A stretch of 64,000 nt of DNA from Morinoia aosen (lineage: Eukaryota; Arthropoda; Malacostraca; Amphipoda; Talitridae). The stretch covers positions 35,257,891 to 35,321,890 of the forward strand of contig CM059573.1 of assembly GCA_030386875.1 (NCBI GenBank). The letters are read 5' to 3'. How positions within the stretch are numbered: position 1 is the stretch's first letter; each line of letters opens with the position of its first letter. Positions 22,805-33,389 of this stretch are shown piece by piece. The notes under the pieces are model-generated. The model saw only the letters and a list, made by a program, of their open reading frames with translations. It was not told the origin of the DNA and did not search any database. Position numbers and translations under genes: made by a program.

Positions 22805-22945
22805 ACTGTACAGTCGAACGCACTGGGCATCCAAACCCCGTAGTGGGGTTTCAGCTGCCCACCCATTTATGGCCGGACGACTTACCCACGCTGAAACCCC
22901 CGATGTACCAACGTAGCGCGCCCGGCCATATTGCAGTTTCTTCAT
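22805..22945 (-). repeat. tRNA-like SINE fragment, copy 2
   Basis: Read on the minus strand it starts 'atatggccgggcgcgctacg' and ends 'gcagctgaaaccccactacg'. It is related to 20805-20950, with the same A-box-like and B-box-like positions. Heavily mutated. Confidence 0.4.
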
Positions 22946-23036
22946 CTTCAAACTTCTAAGACGATATGACGTCTGGCTATAATGCGTTACAGCGCGGCTT
23001 CACGTTAAATCTCTTCAAGCAGTGCAACATGGAATA

Positions 23037-23624
23037 CGAGGGTTAGTCAAAAAGTTCTCAGACAATTGCCATAATTTTGAACTGAACAGAGATTAACAAG
23101 TTGAAACCTGTCCTTAGAGCTTCCTTGATAACTTGCAGCTGTCTCATCAGTCTGTGTCAGGTCAGCATCGAGAGAGGTTGCATCTCAAAATAGTAATTTT
23201 CAACCTTTCAAATGACAAATTTTGAGATCAGAGCTAACATCAAATTTTTAACTAAACTAAATTGGAAACCTGTTGAAATCATCGAAGCTTTGCTAACAGC
23301 AGGTTTATGGAGACTCTGCACCACGTAGAGCAGTCGTTTATGATTGGATTGAACGCTCTAAAGAGGGAAGAGTCCAACTTGATGACGACCCATGAGGAGG
23401 AAGGCTCACAACAGCAACAAATGAAAACATCTCTCTCGTACACAACCTACTGGAACAAGCTCCCCCTCCCCCAATTTCATGAGGAAGGCATTTACAGGTG
23501 GAAAAATAAATTACAAAAGTGTATAGACCACAATGGAGTTTATGTAGAAAAATAAAAGTAATGAGTTGTTAAATAAAGAAATTATGGCATTGTCTGAGAA
23601 CTTTTTGACTAGGCCTACCCCTCG
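23037..23624 (+). mobile_element. Internally deleted mariner
   Basis: The inverted termini CGAGGGTTAGTCAAAAAGTT...AACTTTTTGACTAGGCCTACCCCTCG are flanked by TA (23035-23036 and 23625-23626). On the plus strand the N-terminus of a mariner transposase can be followed: FEIRANIKFLTKLNWKPVEI, then AVYDWIERSKEGRVQLDDDP in another frame. The text then jumps to the C-terminal end FHEEGIYRWKNKLQKCIDHN followed by GVYVEK and a stop. The catalytic core between them is gone, so this is a non-autonomous deletion derivative. Confidence 0.8.
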
Positions 23625-23625
23625 T

Positions 23626-23685
23626 ATCCCCCTGGGATAGCTAATTTCCTTTTACACAGTAGTTGTGTCTCCCTGATGATTAATT
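23626..23685 (-). repeat. S repeat, 5' end only
   Basis: 'tatccccctgggatagctaatttcc...agttgtgtctccctgatgat' is the first ~60 bp of the S repeat on the minus strand, directly abutting the mariner at 23037-23624. Confidence 0.6.
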
Positions 23686-23689
23686 ATAT

Positions 23690-24300
23690 ATTGGGTCCTA
23701 AACCCCTTGACACCAATTAGTATTGTGAACTACTTCAAGTCTTCTGGTAGCTGAATAATCGCATGATAGAATTCGAAGAAAAATTTGCCCCTCTTCATTT
23801 CAACAGAAGTGCTCCGTGTTTTCCATCATTAAAAATGGAAAGTTATAGTTAGATACACATTTGTAAAAATCTGCAATGCACTGCTGTACCCCAGAATACT
23901 TAGAGGACATGCGAATTAAATTCAACTTAATAAAGTAAACGCAATAATTTATGTTTTGTTCAACGCTCCTGTAGCGCTGCAGGACTGTGCATGATGCACG
24001 GGTCATACCAGTCTTACCAAAATGGGACACTTTAGAGACCAAGTTTCATCGAGGGGAAAAACTTAATTGTTCGTTATTTTGTCCCTTTTTCTTTCACACA
24101 TATCTTTCGTAATGATCTACTCTGATTGATTTTACATTTCTACACTTCACATAAAACTTGATGAGGGAGAATGTAATCTGCGAGCAACAAGTGTTAGGCC
24201 TGGGACAGTTTGAATCGATTACTTCACGAATTGTCTTACCAAAGATAGGCAAATGACTGATTTCTGCTTAACAAAACCAAGAATTGAATGAGTCCGTTAA
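23690..24300. other. AT-rich DNA, nothing recognised
   Basis: No domain, terminal repeat or tandem array was found. Confidence 0.4.
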
Positions 24301-24307
24301 AAGCAAA

Positions 24308-24418
24308 AACCTATTCATTATAAAAAAGGGCTACTTAACCGTCAGCTCGAGATCTCATATGCTCCTTTTTGGAGCACTAACTCACACAGATAAAATACTT
24401 GTCTCCCCCCAGGGGTGC
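24308..24418 (-). repeat. S repeat, 5' fragment
   Basis: 'gggctacttaaccgtcagctcgag...ccccccaggggtgc' corresponds to the first ~110 bp of the S repeat in minus orientation. Confidence 0.6.
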
Positions 24419-24526
24419 TTTTAAGTTGAAGTTATTGTGATAACAATTTAGCGTTGAAGAATTCTTCCTTCAGCAACAAATATATTTTCATTTCCACACA
24501 CGTACGGCCTTTCACTTTTTCTGTTT

Positions 24527-24659
24527 CAAAAAATTTTCGTTTTTCCATACTTCCCTTGCAAATAACTGGAGACATTTCCTCTTCTTATCCGTATTTTTCT
24601 TGCTAATGGGTTGAGGGTCCTTTTTCTTCTGTTTCGGAACCTGAGAGGCAAAAAAAAAT
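24527..24659 (-). CDS. Possible terminal exon, Lys-rich, product unknown
   Basis: On the minus strand a strong acceptor (ttttttttgcctctcag) is followed by an open frame reading VPKQKKKDPQPISKKNTDKK, then RKCLQLFAREVWKNEN, and ending in a stop near 24527. The acceptor phase matches the donor at 25587-25586 in one of its frames. The exon-like block at 25587-25792 could therefore belong to the same transcript, but that block carries in-frame stops in the required frame. A basic tail like this is typical of nuclear proteins; I do not recognise it. Confidence 0.35.
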
Positions 24660-24925
24660 TAGCAAACTCACAACAAAACAACATTTCTGTCATGTAGGTG
24701 CAATTCATCATCACAGTGAGAGAAGTTGGAACTTGGAAGAGATGTCTGTGTGATGAAAGGAGACTTGTAGTAAGAACAGGATGAAGAGGATGACTATAAA
24801 TTGCAAACCGTGAAATGGTGAGCAGGACCAAAAATGTACACCAGGAAATGCAAATGAATCCGAAATTCCCTGAAAACAAGCAGGAGAAAGGATGGGAATG
24901 AGAAGAATTAGGTTAGATTATTGGT

Positions 24926-25247
24926 TAGTTTGAACCTCCCTATCCTCAACAAATGAGATCCAAAGAGAGGAAGGAAGAAGAAACCATTTAGTAAGGAGTT
25001 AAAGGAACGCTGAATCTGTGCAGAAAGGGCATAGAAACACTAAATTGAGAAAGAAGTTAATGAAACAAGATCAAAGTTGAAGTAGAAAGTAGTAGGTGCT
25101 GAAAAACAGGACAACAGTGAACAAAACAACATAACCAAACATTCAATTTCAACAAAAAGAAGGCCTACTTAAATCTAAGCTCGGGCCCTCACATTGTCCC
25201 CATGGGAGCGCTAATTCCCATGGATACAAAAGTTGTCTCCCCCTGAA
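24926..25247 (-). repeat. S repeat copy
   Basis: A minus-strand copy from 'gaacctccctatcctcaac' to 'gtctccccctgaagggg'. The flanks 'ggaatgagaagaa' and 'ggaataagaggag' may be a decayed target duplication (11 of 13 match). Confidence 0.8.
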
Positions 25248-25586
25248 GGGGAATAAGAGGAGAGAGACATGGAAAGAAGATAGAAAGAAAGGAAATGGAA
25301 AGGAAAAGGACATATATCTTTCTAACAAACACTGTAGCAAGTTGACAGGAGTTATGTTATATGAAGCTTTTCATTACCAAAAAATTAACATAACATCATG
25401 AATAATAAAACACTTCTCTCAAAGCAAGCCTAAATTTCACAAAATAATTAATGTAACATCTCACATGTTAACTCAACGTAATTCGCCTGAAATACTAAAC
25501 GTATATACACAAACCATCACCTGAACCATGCTGACTATCATTGTGCCATTTATTTTTCCATTCTGACTAGAGTTCAATCATCTTAC

Positions 25587-25792
25587 CTTCAGAAAGAAGC
25601 CCAAGGTGTCTCTCTCAGCTGCTGATCAGAGAGTCTTGCAATTGCAGGCAAAAGGGGTACGGATGAGAAACTCCACAGGGGTCTTCATGTATCTCAAGAT
25701 GAAGACGAACATTTTGGAGTTTCTGCAGTAGACGAGCCTTGTGGTAAATGTTAAAGCTTCCATAATGCACTTTGCAATGCCAGTATCCATTA
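25587..25792 (-). pseudogene. Exon-like segment with conserved-looking frame
   Basis: On the minus strand a 206-nt block lies between an acceptor-like ...ttggcag and a donor CTGAAG|gtaaga. From 25790 it reads NGYWHCKVHYGSFNIYHKAR, LLQKLQNVRLHLEIHEDPCG, VSHPYPFCLQLQDS, then a stop at 25615. The residue composition (Trp, Cys, His, HPYPF) is strongly coding-like. Its last third is homologous to 6033-6177, where a different frame appears conserved, so at least one indel separates them. I do not recognise the protein. It could be a real host exon or a domain carried by a repeat. Confidence 0.45.
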
Positions 25793-25799
25793 CTGCCAA

Positions 25800-27020
25800 T
25801 CATGAATTAGAAGAATAAATATTGTCAAAAAGGGTCCCACCTTTGAATGTATTTGTGATATAATGTTGAAATTTTTATACAGAACAGGAGTCCTTTTTTT
25901 TCTAACAGCATTTTTTCTGCCATTCCTTGTTTTTTGATGTCCTTTTGACCCTCATGGGGCATAAAAATAAATTCCTTCAACAAGATGGGTCATAAAATGC
26001 CTTGATATTTTCTGCCACTAGACATTCATCAAAATTAAGATCTGGTTGACCCAGGGTTCTTGACAGCTTCTATTAGTTCCAGATGGGGAAGTTGTAGAGA
26101 TGCTTTAAAAAATTAAACTTCTTCTAGTTACACTTTCAGGAGTTACAGTAGTGAGGATGTCATAGTAACATCATAAACAGTCTGGCAAGCTTCAATGCTT
26201 GCCAATTTAGGAGATTGAGAGGCTCTCTTTTAAGCTGCTCGTGGAGTTGAGCATGCTTACTTAGTTACTGTCTGAGAAGTAGAATATTTTGACACTTTGT
26301 GAATTACCTAACTCAGTTGACAATTATTTGAACAGGCAATGTAAACTCATGTCCAACTGAAGTTGGTATATGGCATGATGCAGCATTTATTAAAGGTGAA
26401 ACATTCCCAAGGCAGTGACTGGCAAGTAGCATCCATTAACTTGACCACACTCTTCCTGTTGGACAATGAGAAAGAATTAGACAAGGTACAAAATTGGTAG
26501 AATCATCAATCATGACTAATATTATTTGCTCCTACGGCCGTAATAACAAAATCTTGATACTACTGATACCAGAACTTGGTACAAGAATAAAATTAATTGG
26601 ACTATAACAATAAACATACTACAACAACAATGTGTAATAACTGATCTGTACATGCCTGTTGATTGAAGCATTTCTGTTTCAGCTGGGAAATTTATTTTTC
26701 CCTATTGGAAATTGGAAGCAAAGAGGGCTGAGATTAGTTGAAGACTGCAAAAGCCTTACAAATTTTTTTCATTCACATAAATAGTAGGATGTAACCTCAT
26801 GACCCATAAGATTGGTTTCCAGTGTTCCTCCCTCAATCACTCAATCCATTACTAAATTCTTTCCATTCCAGCTTGTCATTTCATCTTGAGAGATTTTTAA
26901 TTAACTACTCATATTCTCCCACTTTCCCTTACCCTAATTATATTTTAGAACATACATCAGGCAGTCAATGTAAATGTAAAACTCATTTTCACCCATATAT
27001 TCTGTGTCATTACTCTCTCT
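25800..27020. other. AT-rich DNA, nothing recognised
   Basis: Short ORFs only; no domain or repeat recognised. Confidence 0.4.
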
Positions 27021-27024
27021 TTTG

Positions 27025-27761
27025 GGTATTTGAGAAGGAGAGGACCATAATCGATTTTCCAATTTTTGCTGCCTAAACGTAGTTGATATGATGAAACAAA
27101 AATTTTTTCTTCTAAGCACTTTCTGTTGTAAATGAGTATTTAACGAGTTATAGCGGTATGTTAATTTTTTGTCTTTGATGACTGGAATGTGCTCGAATAA
27201 ACAGCTACTAATCGATTTTTGAATTTTTGGTCCTTAAATCATGGTAATAACATCAAAATAAACTACTTTTCTGCTATACACTTTTTGCGGCGAATGAGTA
27301 TTTTAAGAGTTATAGCGGTAGGTTTAGTTTTGTGTTCCATACAGCAGAAACCGTTGCACGCTTGGGCTGTTCAAGTACGTTTGGGTACTTTGAAATTTAT
27401 CAATAGCAAATCCCGCGAAGCCTGAACCCACTTCTAGGATCTTTTACCTAACAACACAATAAAGGTTATCACCCATAAACAACAAGTTATGGCGGTAAGT
27501 TAATTTTCGTTTTTGATGGCTGAAATGGGCTTGATCATTCAAACGCATCGATACGGAAAGTCCATTGTAGTCTTCCCCTCTGATCAATTTCCTTCCGCTT
27601 CAAACATTAGGGTTGCGGTAAGTAATTTACACCTATAACTTGATAAATACTCATTATTGACAGAAAGTGCATAGAAGAAAAATTGTTTATTCAGATCTAA
27701 TTATATTTGTTTAGGCACCAAAAAGTGGAAAATAGATTATGGTCCTCTCCTTCACATTTAC
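27025..27761. mobile_element. A-group TIR element, diverged
   Basis: Inverted termini share GAAGGAGAGGACCATAATC on the left and the inverse near 27735-27753. The interior has the A-group 'aatgagtattt...gagttatagcggta' units in both orientations. It also contains the block 'atcccgcgaagcctgaaccc', which recurs near 3560. The outermost bases and target duplication are unclear (tctctttt versus tctctagt, 6 of 8). Confidence 0.65.
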
Positions 27762-28296
27762 TCTCTAGTTTCAATCATCCATATAACATAGTCAATTGCT
27801 CTTTTCAACCCCTTTTTCTTTTATATCAGCTAAATATAGACGATAAAAATTGGTGATTTTAAAAAATGTCCCACTGATATCAATCGCCATATACATCTTT
27901 CCTTCAAGCATAGCCATATTAAAATTCATACCCTTAGACATCTCTACAAGCCAGCAATATTATTGCATTCAAACATAAACTTGCATTCAAAATGCTCTTC
28001 AAAGGCTGTGTAGTTTTGATACTAATAACAACAAATATACATTTATAGGCTAACACATTTCAATATTTTCTTATTATTAGAAAACATCCCCACAACCTGG
28101 TTCTTTATTCTTTCTACAAATCTCCTGCAATTGATAATTTAAATCAATACTAATAACTAAACATTTGGCCCTTGTTCATCTAAAATTGTAGTTGCAAAGT
28201 TACCTTTATAATGAAACTTGAAATTAAAAATCTATGACACATGCTATCTGCGTAGAATTGTCATTTATTTGAATAATTAGTTTCTTATCAACACTT
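27762..28296. other. AT-rich spacer
   Basis: Nothing supported between two A-group elements. Confidence 0.4.
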
Positions 28297-28860
28297 CTGG
28301 TTTTGGTAAATGTGTAGCGCTTGGCAGTAATCAATTTTCCATTTTTTGGTGCCTATACATAGTTAATTAGGTTAAAATAAAGAAGTTTTCTTCTATGCAC
28401 TTTCCGCAGCAAATGAGCATTTAATGAGTTAAAACGGTAGGTTTAGTTTCGCCTTTGATGACAAACGAGCTCGCATAAACAGCTACTCATCGATTTTTTA
28501 ATTTTTGTTGCTTGAATCACGGTAATAACATATATATCAACTACTTTTCTTCTATTCACTTTCTGTGACAAATGAGTATTTTACGAGTTAGAGCGGTAGG
28601 TTTAGTTTTGTCTTTGATGACTAGCGCGTTGGAAGCGAGACTCCATTGCAGTGTTGCCATCCGACGCGGTCGATGAATTACTTGCCGCTTCAAACACTTG
28701 AGTTGCCGTAACTAATTTGCTGCTATAACTCGTAAAATACTCATTTACAATGGAGAGTGCATAGAAGAAACATTGCTTATTTCTATCTAATTAACTATAT
28801 TTAGGCACCCAAAAGTGAAAAATCAATTACTACCCAACACTACACATTTACCCTGGTTTT
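28297..28860. mobile_element. A-group TIR element A2 (28305-28852) with 8-bp TSD
   Basis: A 548-bp element with termini GGTAAATGTGTAGCG / inverse (...ctacacatttacc). The exact target duplication is CTGGTTTT (28297-28304 and 28853-28860). The interior is made of inverted and direct copies of the A unit. Non-coding. Confidence 0.9.
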
Positions 28861-28865
28861 TGTCA

Positions 28866-30185
28866 AAATCTGTGGTCAATATTGATTTTAGGTGCCTCAC
28901 GGGAATTAATAATTTTGTTCCAAACAATCACTAAAGGAACACATTTAAAATCGTTTTATACGGATGTCATTCTGCTCGCTGATGCGTTATTTTCTAATTA
29001 TTCAACTTTGAAGTTGGCTTTCGCACTCCAAAGGAAGCGAGCCTGCCAAGCGGAATATTAATAATGGAAGCTAACCCCCTAGCACAAATGTAAACAGGTT
29101 GGGTTGTGAGAGGGAGCCACAGTTCTTCTGGTAAAAATTATAAATAAAGGTTCTAACCCACCCATTAGGGTGACGTCTGCAATTACGTTTACACCGTACC
29201 GGGCGACCATACTGGGTGGCAGTCATTTTAGATGGCAGCCATCTTTCTACGATAGCAGCCATCTTTCAACTGATGGTTTCTCTGTACAACGTGAACAGTA
29301 TTACAGTTGAGTAACTGTAAAATATCGCATCAGTGAGCAGAATGACATTCATGTAAAACACCTTTAGGTAACCTTTATTTATGATTTCCATTAGAAGAAC
29401 TGTGGCTCCTCCTCACGACCCAACCTGTTTACGTTTGTAATAGGGGGTTAGCTTCCGTTGCGCTCTCTTTCTTTAGCGCGCAAAAGCCAACTTTAAAGTT
29501 GAATAATTTGAAAATAATGCATCAGCGAGCAGAATGACATTGGTGTAAAACGCTTTTAAATGTATTCCTTTAGTGATTGTTTGGAACGGATTATTAATTT
29601 GGTCAATATTGAATATAATGTTGTCAATGAATTTCATAATTTCGAAGGTATAGATAGGTAATATAGTCGATTTTAAGACGTTTTACACGAATGACAATGT
29701 GCCCGGAAATGCTTAGTTTAGGAGATATAGGATAAATAACGCCAGGTAAGAATAGCATTAACGGCAGTTTCGATATGGCTCTTCCGGCGTTTTGCGGACG
29801 CGGACCATGCCAAGTTTTTTGGCGGGAGTCATCGGCCTCAGTATGGTTGAGTTAAATTAAGATATTTTAGGCTTACTTAGGTTAGGATACTTAACTAAAT
29901 TAACTTTACCAAACCTAACCTTACCTATCGTTACGTCAGAACCGGATTTCTGCTTATTTACCTCTCCGTTTGTTCAATTTTATAAACGACATTCCTATAA
30001 CTTCAAAGTTAAATATCTCCAAAAATAATCATTTCCGGGCACATTGTCATTCTTATGAAACGTCTTAAAATCGACTATATTACCTATCTATACCTACGAA
30101 ATTATGAATTTTGTTGACAACATTATATTCAATATTGACCATTAATTTCTGTGAGGCACCTAAAATCAATATTGACCAAATCTGC
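28866..30185. mobile_element. B-group foldback element B2 (28874-30177)
   Basis: Termini GGTCAATATTGATTTTAGGT and the inverse at 30160-30177 are flanked by AAATCTGT (28866-28873) and AAATCTGC (30178-30185), a target duplication with one mismatch. The palindromic arms of the B group (atcactaaaggaac..., attctgctcgctgatgcg..., acccacccattagggtgac) are present at 28920-29180 and inversely at 29390-29580. Element C (29601-30140) is inserted in its right end. Confidence 0.8.
29593..30148. mobile_element. Nested foldback element C (29601-30140)
   Basis: A 540-bp element begins GGTCAATATTGAATATAATG and ends with the inverse. It is flanked by the exact duplication ATTAATTT (29593-29600 and 30141-30148). 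Its arms (29601-29730 and 30030-30140) pair almost perfectly, with 'attttaagacgttttac', 'cgaatgacaatgtgcccgga' and inverses. It lies 29 bp from the right end of B2. Confidence 0.9.
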
Positions 30186-30186
30186 A

Positions 30187-30749
30187 TTTAAATTGGTAAA
30201 TCTGACGCATATGACAGTAATCAATTTCGTAAATTTCAATGTCTAAACATAGGTAATTTAATGAAATTAAACGAGTTTTCTTATATGCACTTTCCGTCTG
30301 AAATGAGTATTTTAATATCTAAAGCAGTAAATTACTAATACAACTCTAGTGTTAGAAGCGGTAAATAATTTATCAACCCCGCGAAATAGCAACACTGCAA
30401 TGGAGTTTTGCTGACCGCGCTCTCATCGTCAAAGACAAAGCCAAACCTACCGCTCTACTACGTTAAATACTAATTTGACGAACAAAATGTACAGAAGAAA
30501 AGTAGTTTATTTTGATGTTATTACCATGATTCAAACAACAAAAATTCAAAAATCAATGAGTAGCTGTTTATTCAAGCGCATTTGTCATCAAAGACGAAAC
30601 TAAACCTACCGCTATAACTCGTAAAATACTCATTTCAGACGGAAAGTGCATAGAAGAAAACTTGTTTATTTTGATTCAATTAATTAGGTTTAGGCAACGA
30701 AAAGTGTAAAATCGATTACTGTCATGTCCTTCAGATTAACCTTTGAATT
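30187..30749. mobile_element. A-group TIR element A3 (30195-30741)
   Basis: A 547-bp element with termini GGTAAATCTGACGCATATGA and an inverse ending '...tccttcagattaacc'. The flanks TTTAAATT (30187-30194) and TTTGAATT (30742-30749) match at 7 of 8 positions. The interior is A-group. It begins 17 bp after the end of B2. Confidence 0.85.
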
Positions 30750-30935
30750 TAGTATAATCTATCTTTGTATTACTTGTTGCAAAATTATTTTCTAGACTGC
30801 AATTTGTGGTGTGATACATGTCTTTCTGTTTAAATGAAATCTGATTTTAGTATTTTAACTGCTACAAATGTACAAATTTAGCACTTCATTTAGAACTACA
30901 ATTTGAAGTAATGTGATAGTTCAGTCTTGTAATGC

Positions 30936-31486
30936 ATAGGGTAGCTGCACACCAAAAGATTTGAGGCGAGAAAGCGAGCAAGCTTGAATCGATATACATG
31001 TATTCCTATGGGAGTGCGCACACCACAAGCAAGCTAGCAAGCGAGTGAGAAAGATTGAAGATTGGCTGCAGCGAGAAAGCGACTTGAAGATGGTTTCACG
31101 CTTGAAAGCTCCAGTGAGAAGCCTCTGGCAGTGGCAGCGCTGCGTCTGGCAGTGCGCGGCGAGATGTCGAAGGGAGAGGTGTGCTACACAATTTCTCCAG
31201 CAAAGACTGAACTCCTTATATCCAAAGTTTATGCTGTTCTGTGCCTTTGGAAGTCAAAAAATCCAAAGCACAATGACAGATAACATGTTTCAAAGCAATG
31301 GGACAAAGTATGAATGATACTCAACGTTACAAACACATGCTAGTTCCGCTTATTTTTGTTATAAACCTCTCTCCATGACATTTAGGAGCAAACTGGCTAT
31401 CTTTTGGTGTGTGATAGATCTCGCCAAACATCTTTCTCTCTCGCTTGCTTTGTCTCTTGCCGTCTTTTGGTGTGCAGCTACCCATA
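30936..31486 (+). mobile_element. Harbinger-like element (30939-31483) with MADF remnant
   Basis: The terminal inverted repeats GGGTAGCTGCACACCAAAAG and inverse are flanked by the 3-bp duplication ATA (30936-30938 and 31484-31486). Subterminal 'gcgagaaagcgagcaag' and its inverse also pair. On the plus strand near 31200-31310 the sequence reads SPAKTELLISKVYAVLCLWK, SKNPKHNDR, a stop, then VSKQWDKV. This matches the start of a MADF/Myb-SANT-like DNA-binding domain (hydrophobic core, CLW, KNP..ND, W). PIF/Harbinger transposons encode such a protein beside their transposase. The transposase is absent, so this is a non-autonomous derivative. Confidence 0.7.
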
Positions 31487-32263
31487 GGTGTAATTATTAT
31501 TGATAAATTTTTCATAGTCTTTCCATCTTTGCCAAGTATCCAGATTATGATCAATAATCATAATTGAGCTATTAAACAATTCTGGTTACTATCATTAATA
31601 AATCACTCAATAAAGTGAAATTTTAAAAACCTCACAGAAAATAAATAGACAGACATTTATAATTGTTAAATTCAAGCAAATTGGCATACCAGCTGAATAA
31701 AATATCATCTTCAACCACCCTTTCAATTGGCACGGATAATTACAATTTATGAAGAAATGTTTTAAAACATAATTAATTAAGCACTTTTAATAAAAATTTG
31801 CCTGGCATTATTTCTTCCATTGTAGCGTAGCAACGTATTCAGAAAAATTTCAACTAAATTATACTACCATAAATACACAAACCACATGAAATGCCCCCAG
31901 AAATTTCCAATAAATTCCCAGATAACGAACTAGTTATAAAAAATTTTCAATTTCACACCTTACACTTTCGAGCTACATTGAATAATTATGAGGCAATTAC
32001 CTTACACCAGTTTCTAGATATACGTAGATTTTGTTTTAAAACCTAGTCGCCATTGCGCCCGATTCAATGGCCGCCAATGTGGTATTGTTGTTGTCGAACT
32101 TGTCGTACAGCTGACTCGATAATGTCACATATTGTCGCCAGGTGGCGTATTCCTGGGTTGCTATTCGTTCGAGGCCCGTGACGTCACCACACCCAGGGCC
32201 CTTTCGAGAAATTACTTGAATGCTCCTACCTTCTTATGTGTACCGTGCTCAGTACTGAGTACT
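31487..32263. other. AT-rich DNA, then a GC-richer patch
   Basis: 31487-32030 is AT-rich with nothing recognised. 32035-32215 is GC-richer with CpG, 'aatggccgccaat' and 'gtgacgtcacc' words. It could be regulatory or part of a repeat; no transcript structure is visible. Confidence 0.35.
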
Positions 32264-33389
32264 GACAAAGTCAGGCCTTCCACGCTCGTCAATTTTTGTA
32301 CCCTAGGCTAGCATAAAATTTACCCAAGGATGCGCTTTGTTACCCTAGAAAATGTGAATTAGGGCAATATCATAATCACAGTATAGTCTTTAATAATACT
32401 ATTAGCTTTACCCCAATTACGCCACATTGATTGTTTTTTTTAATTTTCCGTGCATTCGTTTATTAATAAATGAATGATCTGAAGACCTTCATTGTGGAAA
32501 TGTGTATAAAATGACGTCCTTCTATCAAAACTACAAAATATATTTCCAAATATGGACCGATCAATAACTCAAACAAACACACAAGCGCTGTGGCCGACAA
32601 AACTGAAAGTCCAGGTTTACAAAACCAGTGTTCACCGTACACAAATAATAATTATAAAAACAAAAACAAAATTTTGGTTGAAAATGCAGACCTACGTTAT
32701 ATTTTTTCACGCTCGTTGTTTGAGTCTTCTGGCCAATCCAAATTAAATCAAAAAATAAATGAACTCTACGTGCTCAGTTAAGTATAGCCTTAGATCAATC
32801 TGTTCAAAATAAGAGAAAGCCTAACGTAATACAAATAACTTTTAATCTCCAAGAAGCTATGCAACTAACATGAAAAAAGAAGTTCTGAGAATACATAGTG
32901 CATAACTACAGTCTACAACATAATTAAAACGTTACCAAGCTTTCCGTATTTCATGTCTAAGGTATTGGCATTTCTGAAGGTTCTGCATGCGCGGCATTAC
33001 TTTTATTTCAATAATAGCCTTAATTAGACTAGTATTAATTGAAAAATTAGATGCAGTGTAGCCAGATTCATTAAGCTTGCAGAGGTCTCAAAACTATGGC
33101 CAGCGGGGTACAACCGGCCCTTCACATAATTTCATCCGGCCCGCCAAAGAAGTCCGTGTGGTGCCCTTGAAAAAATAATATATGAGGAAATTAAATTACA
33201 GGCACTGCTTTTTTTCATTTTTTGTTCCTACGGCCGACATGAATGCAGGAAATATAAAATGTGGCAGTTACAATGAAAAGTTTGGAGACCCTGCTTAAGG
33301 TGATACATTGCATGCATCAAACAACGAACGCACAGTTTCATTTTTCATATTGGTTCATTGTAAAGTTTTGGTCAATTTAATTGGCTAAA

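Noticed and set aside
32165..32185. 'gttcgaggccc' as a tRNA B box
   Set aside because: No A box or acceptor stem at the expected distance.
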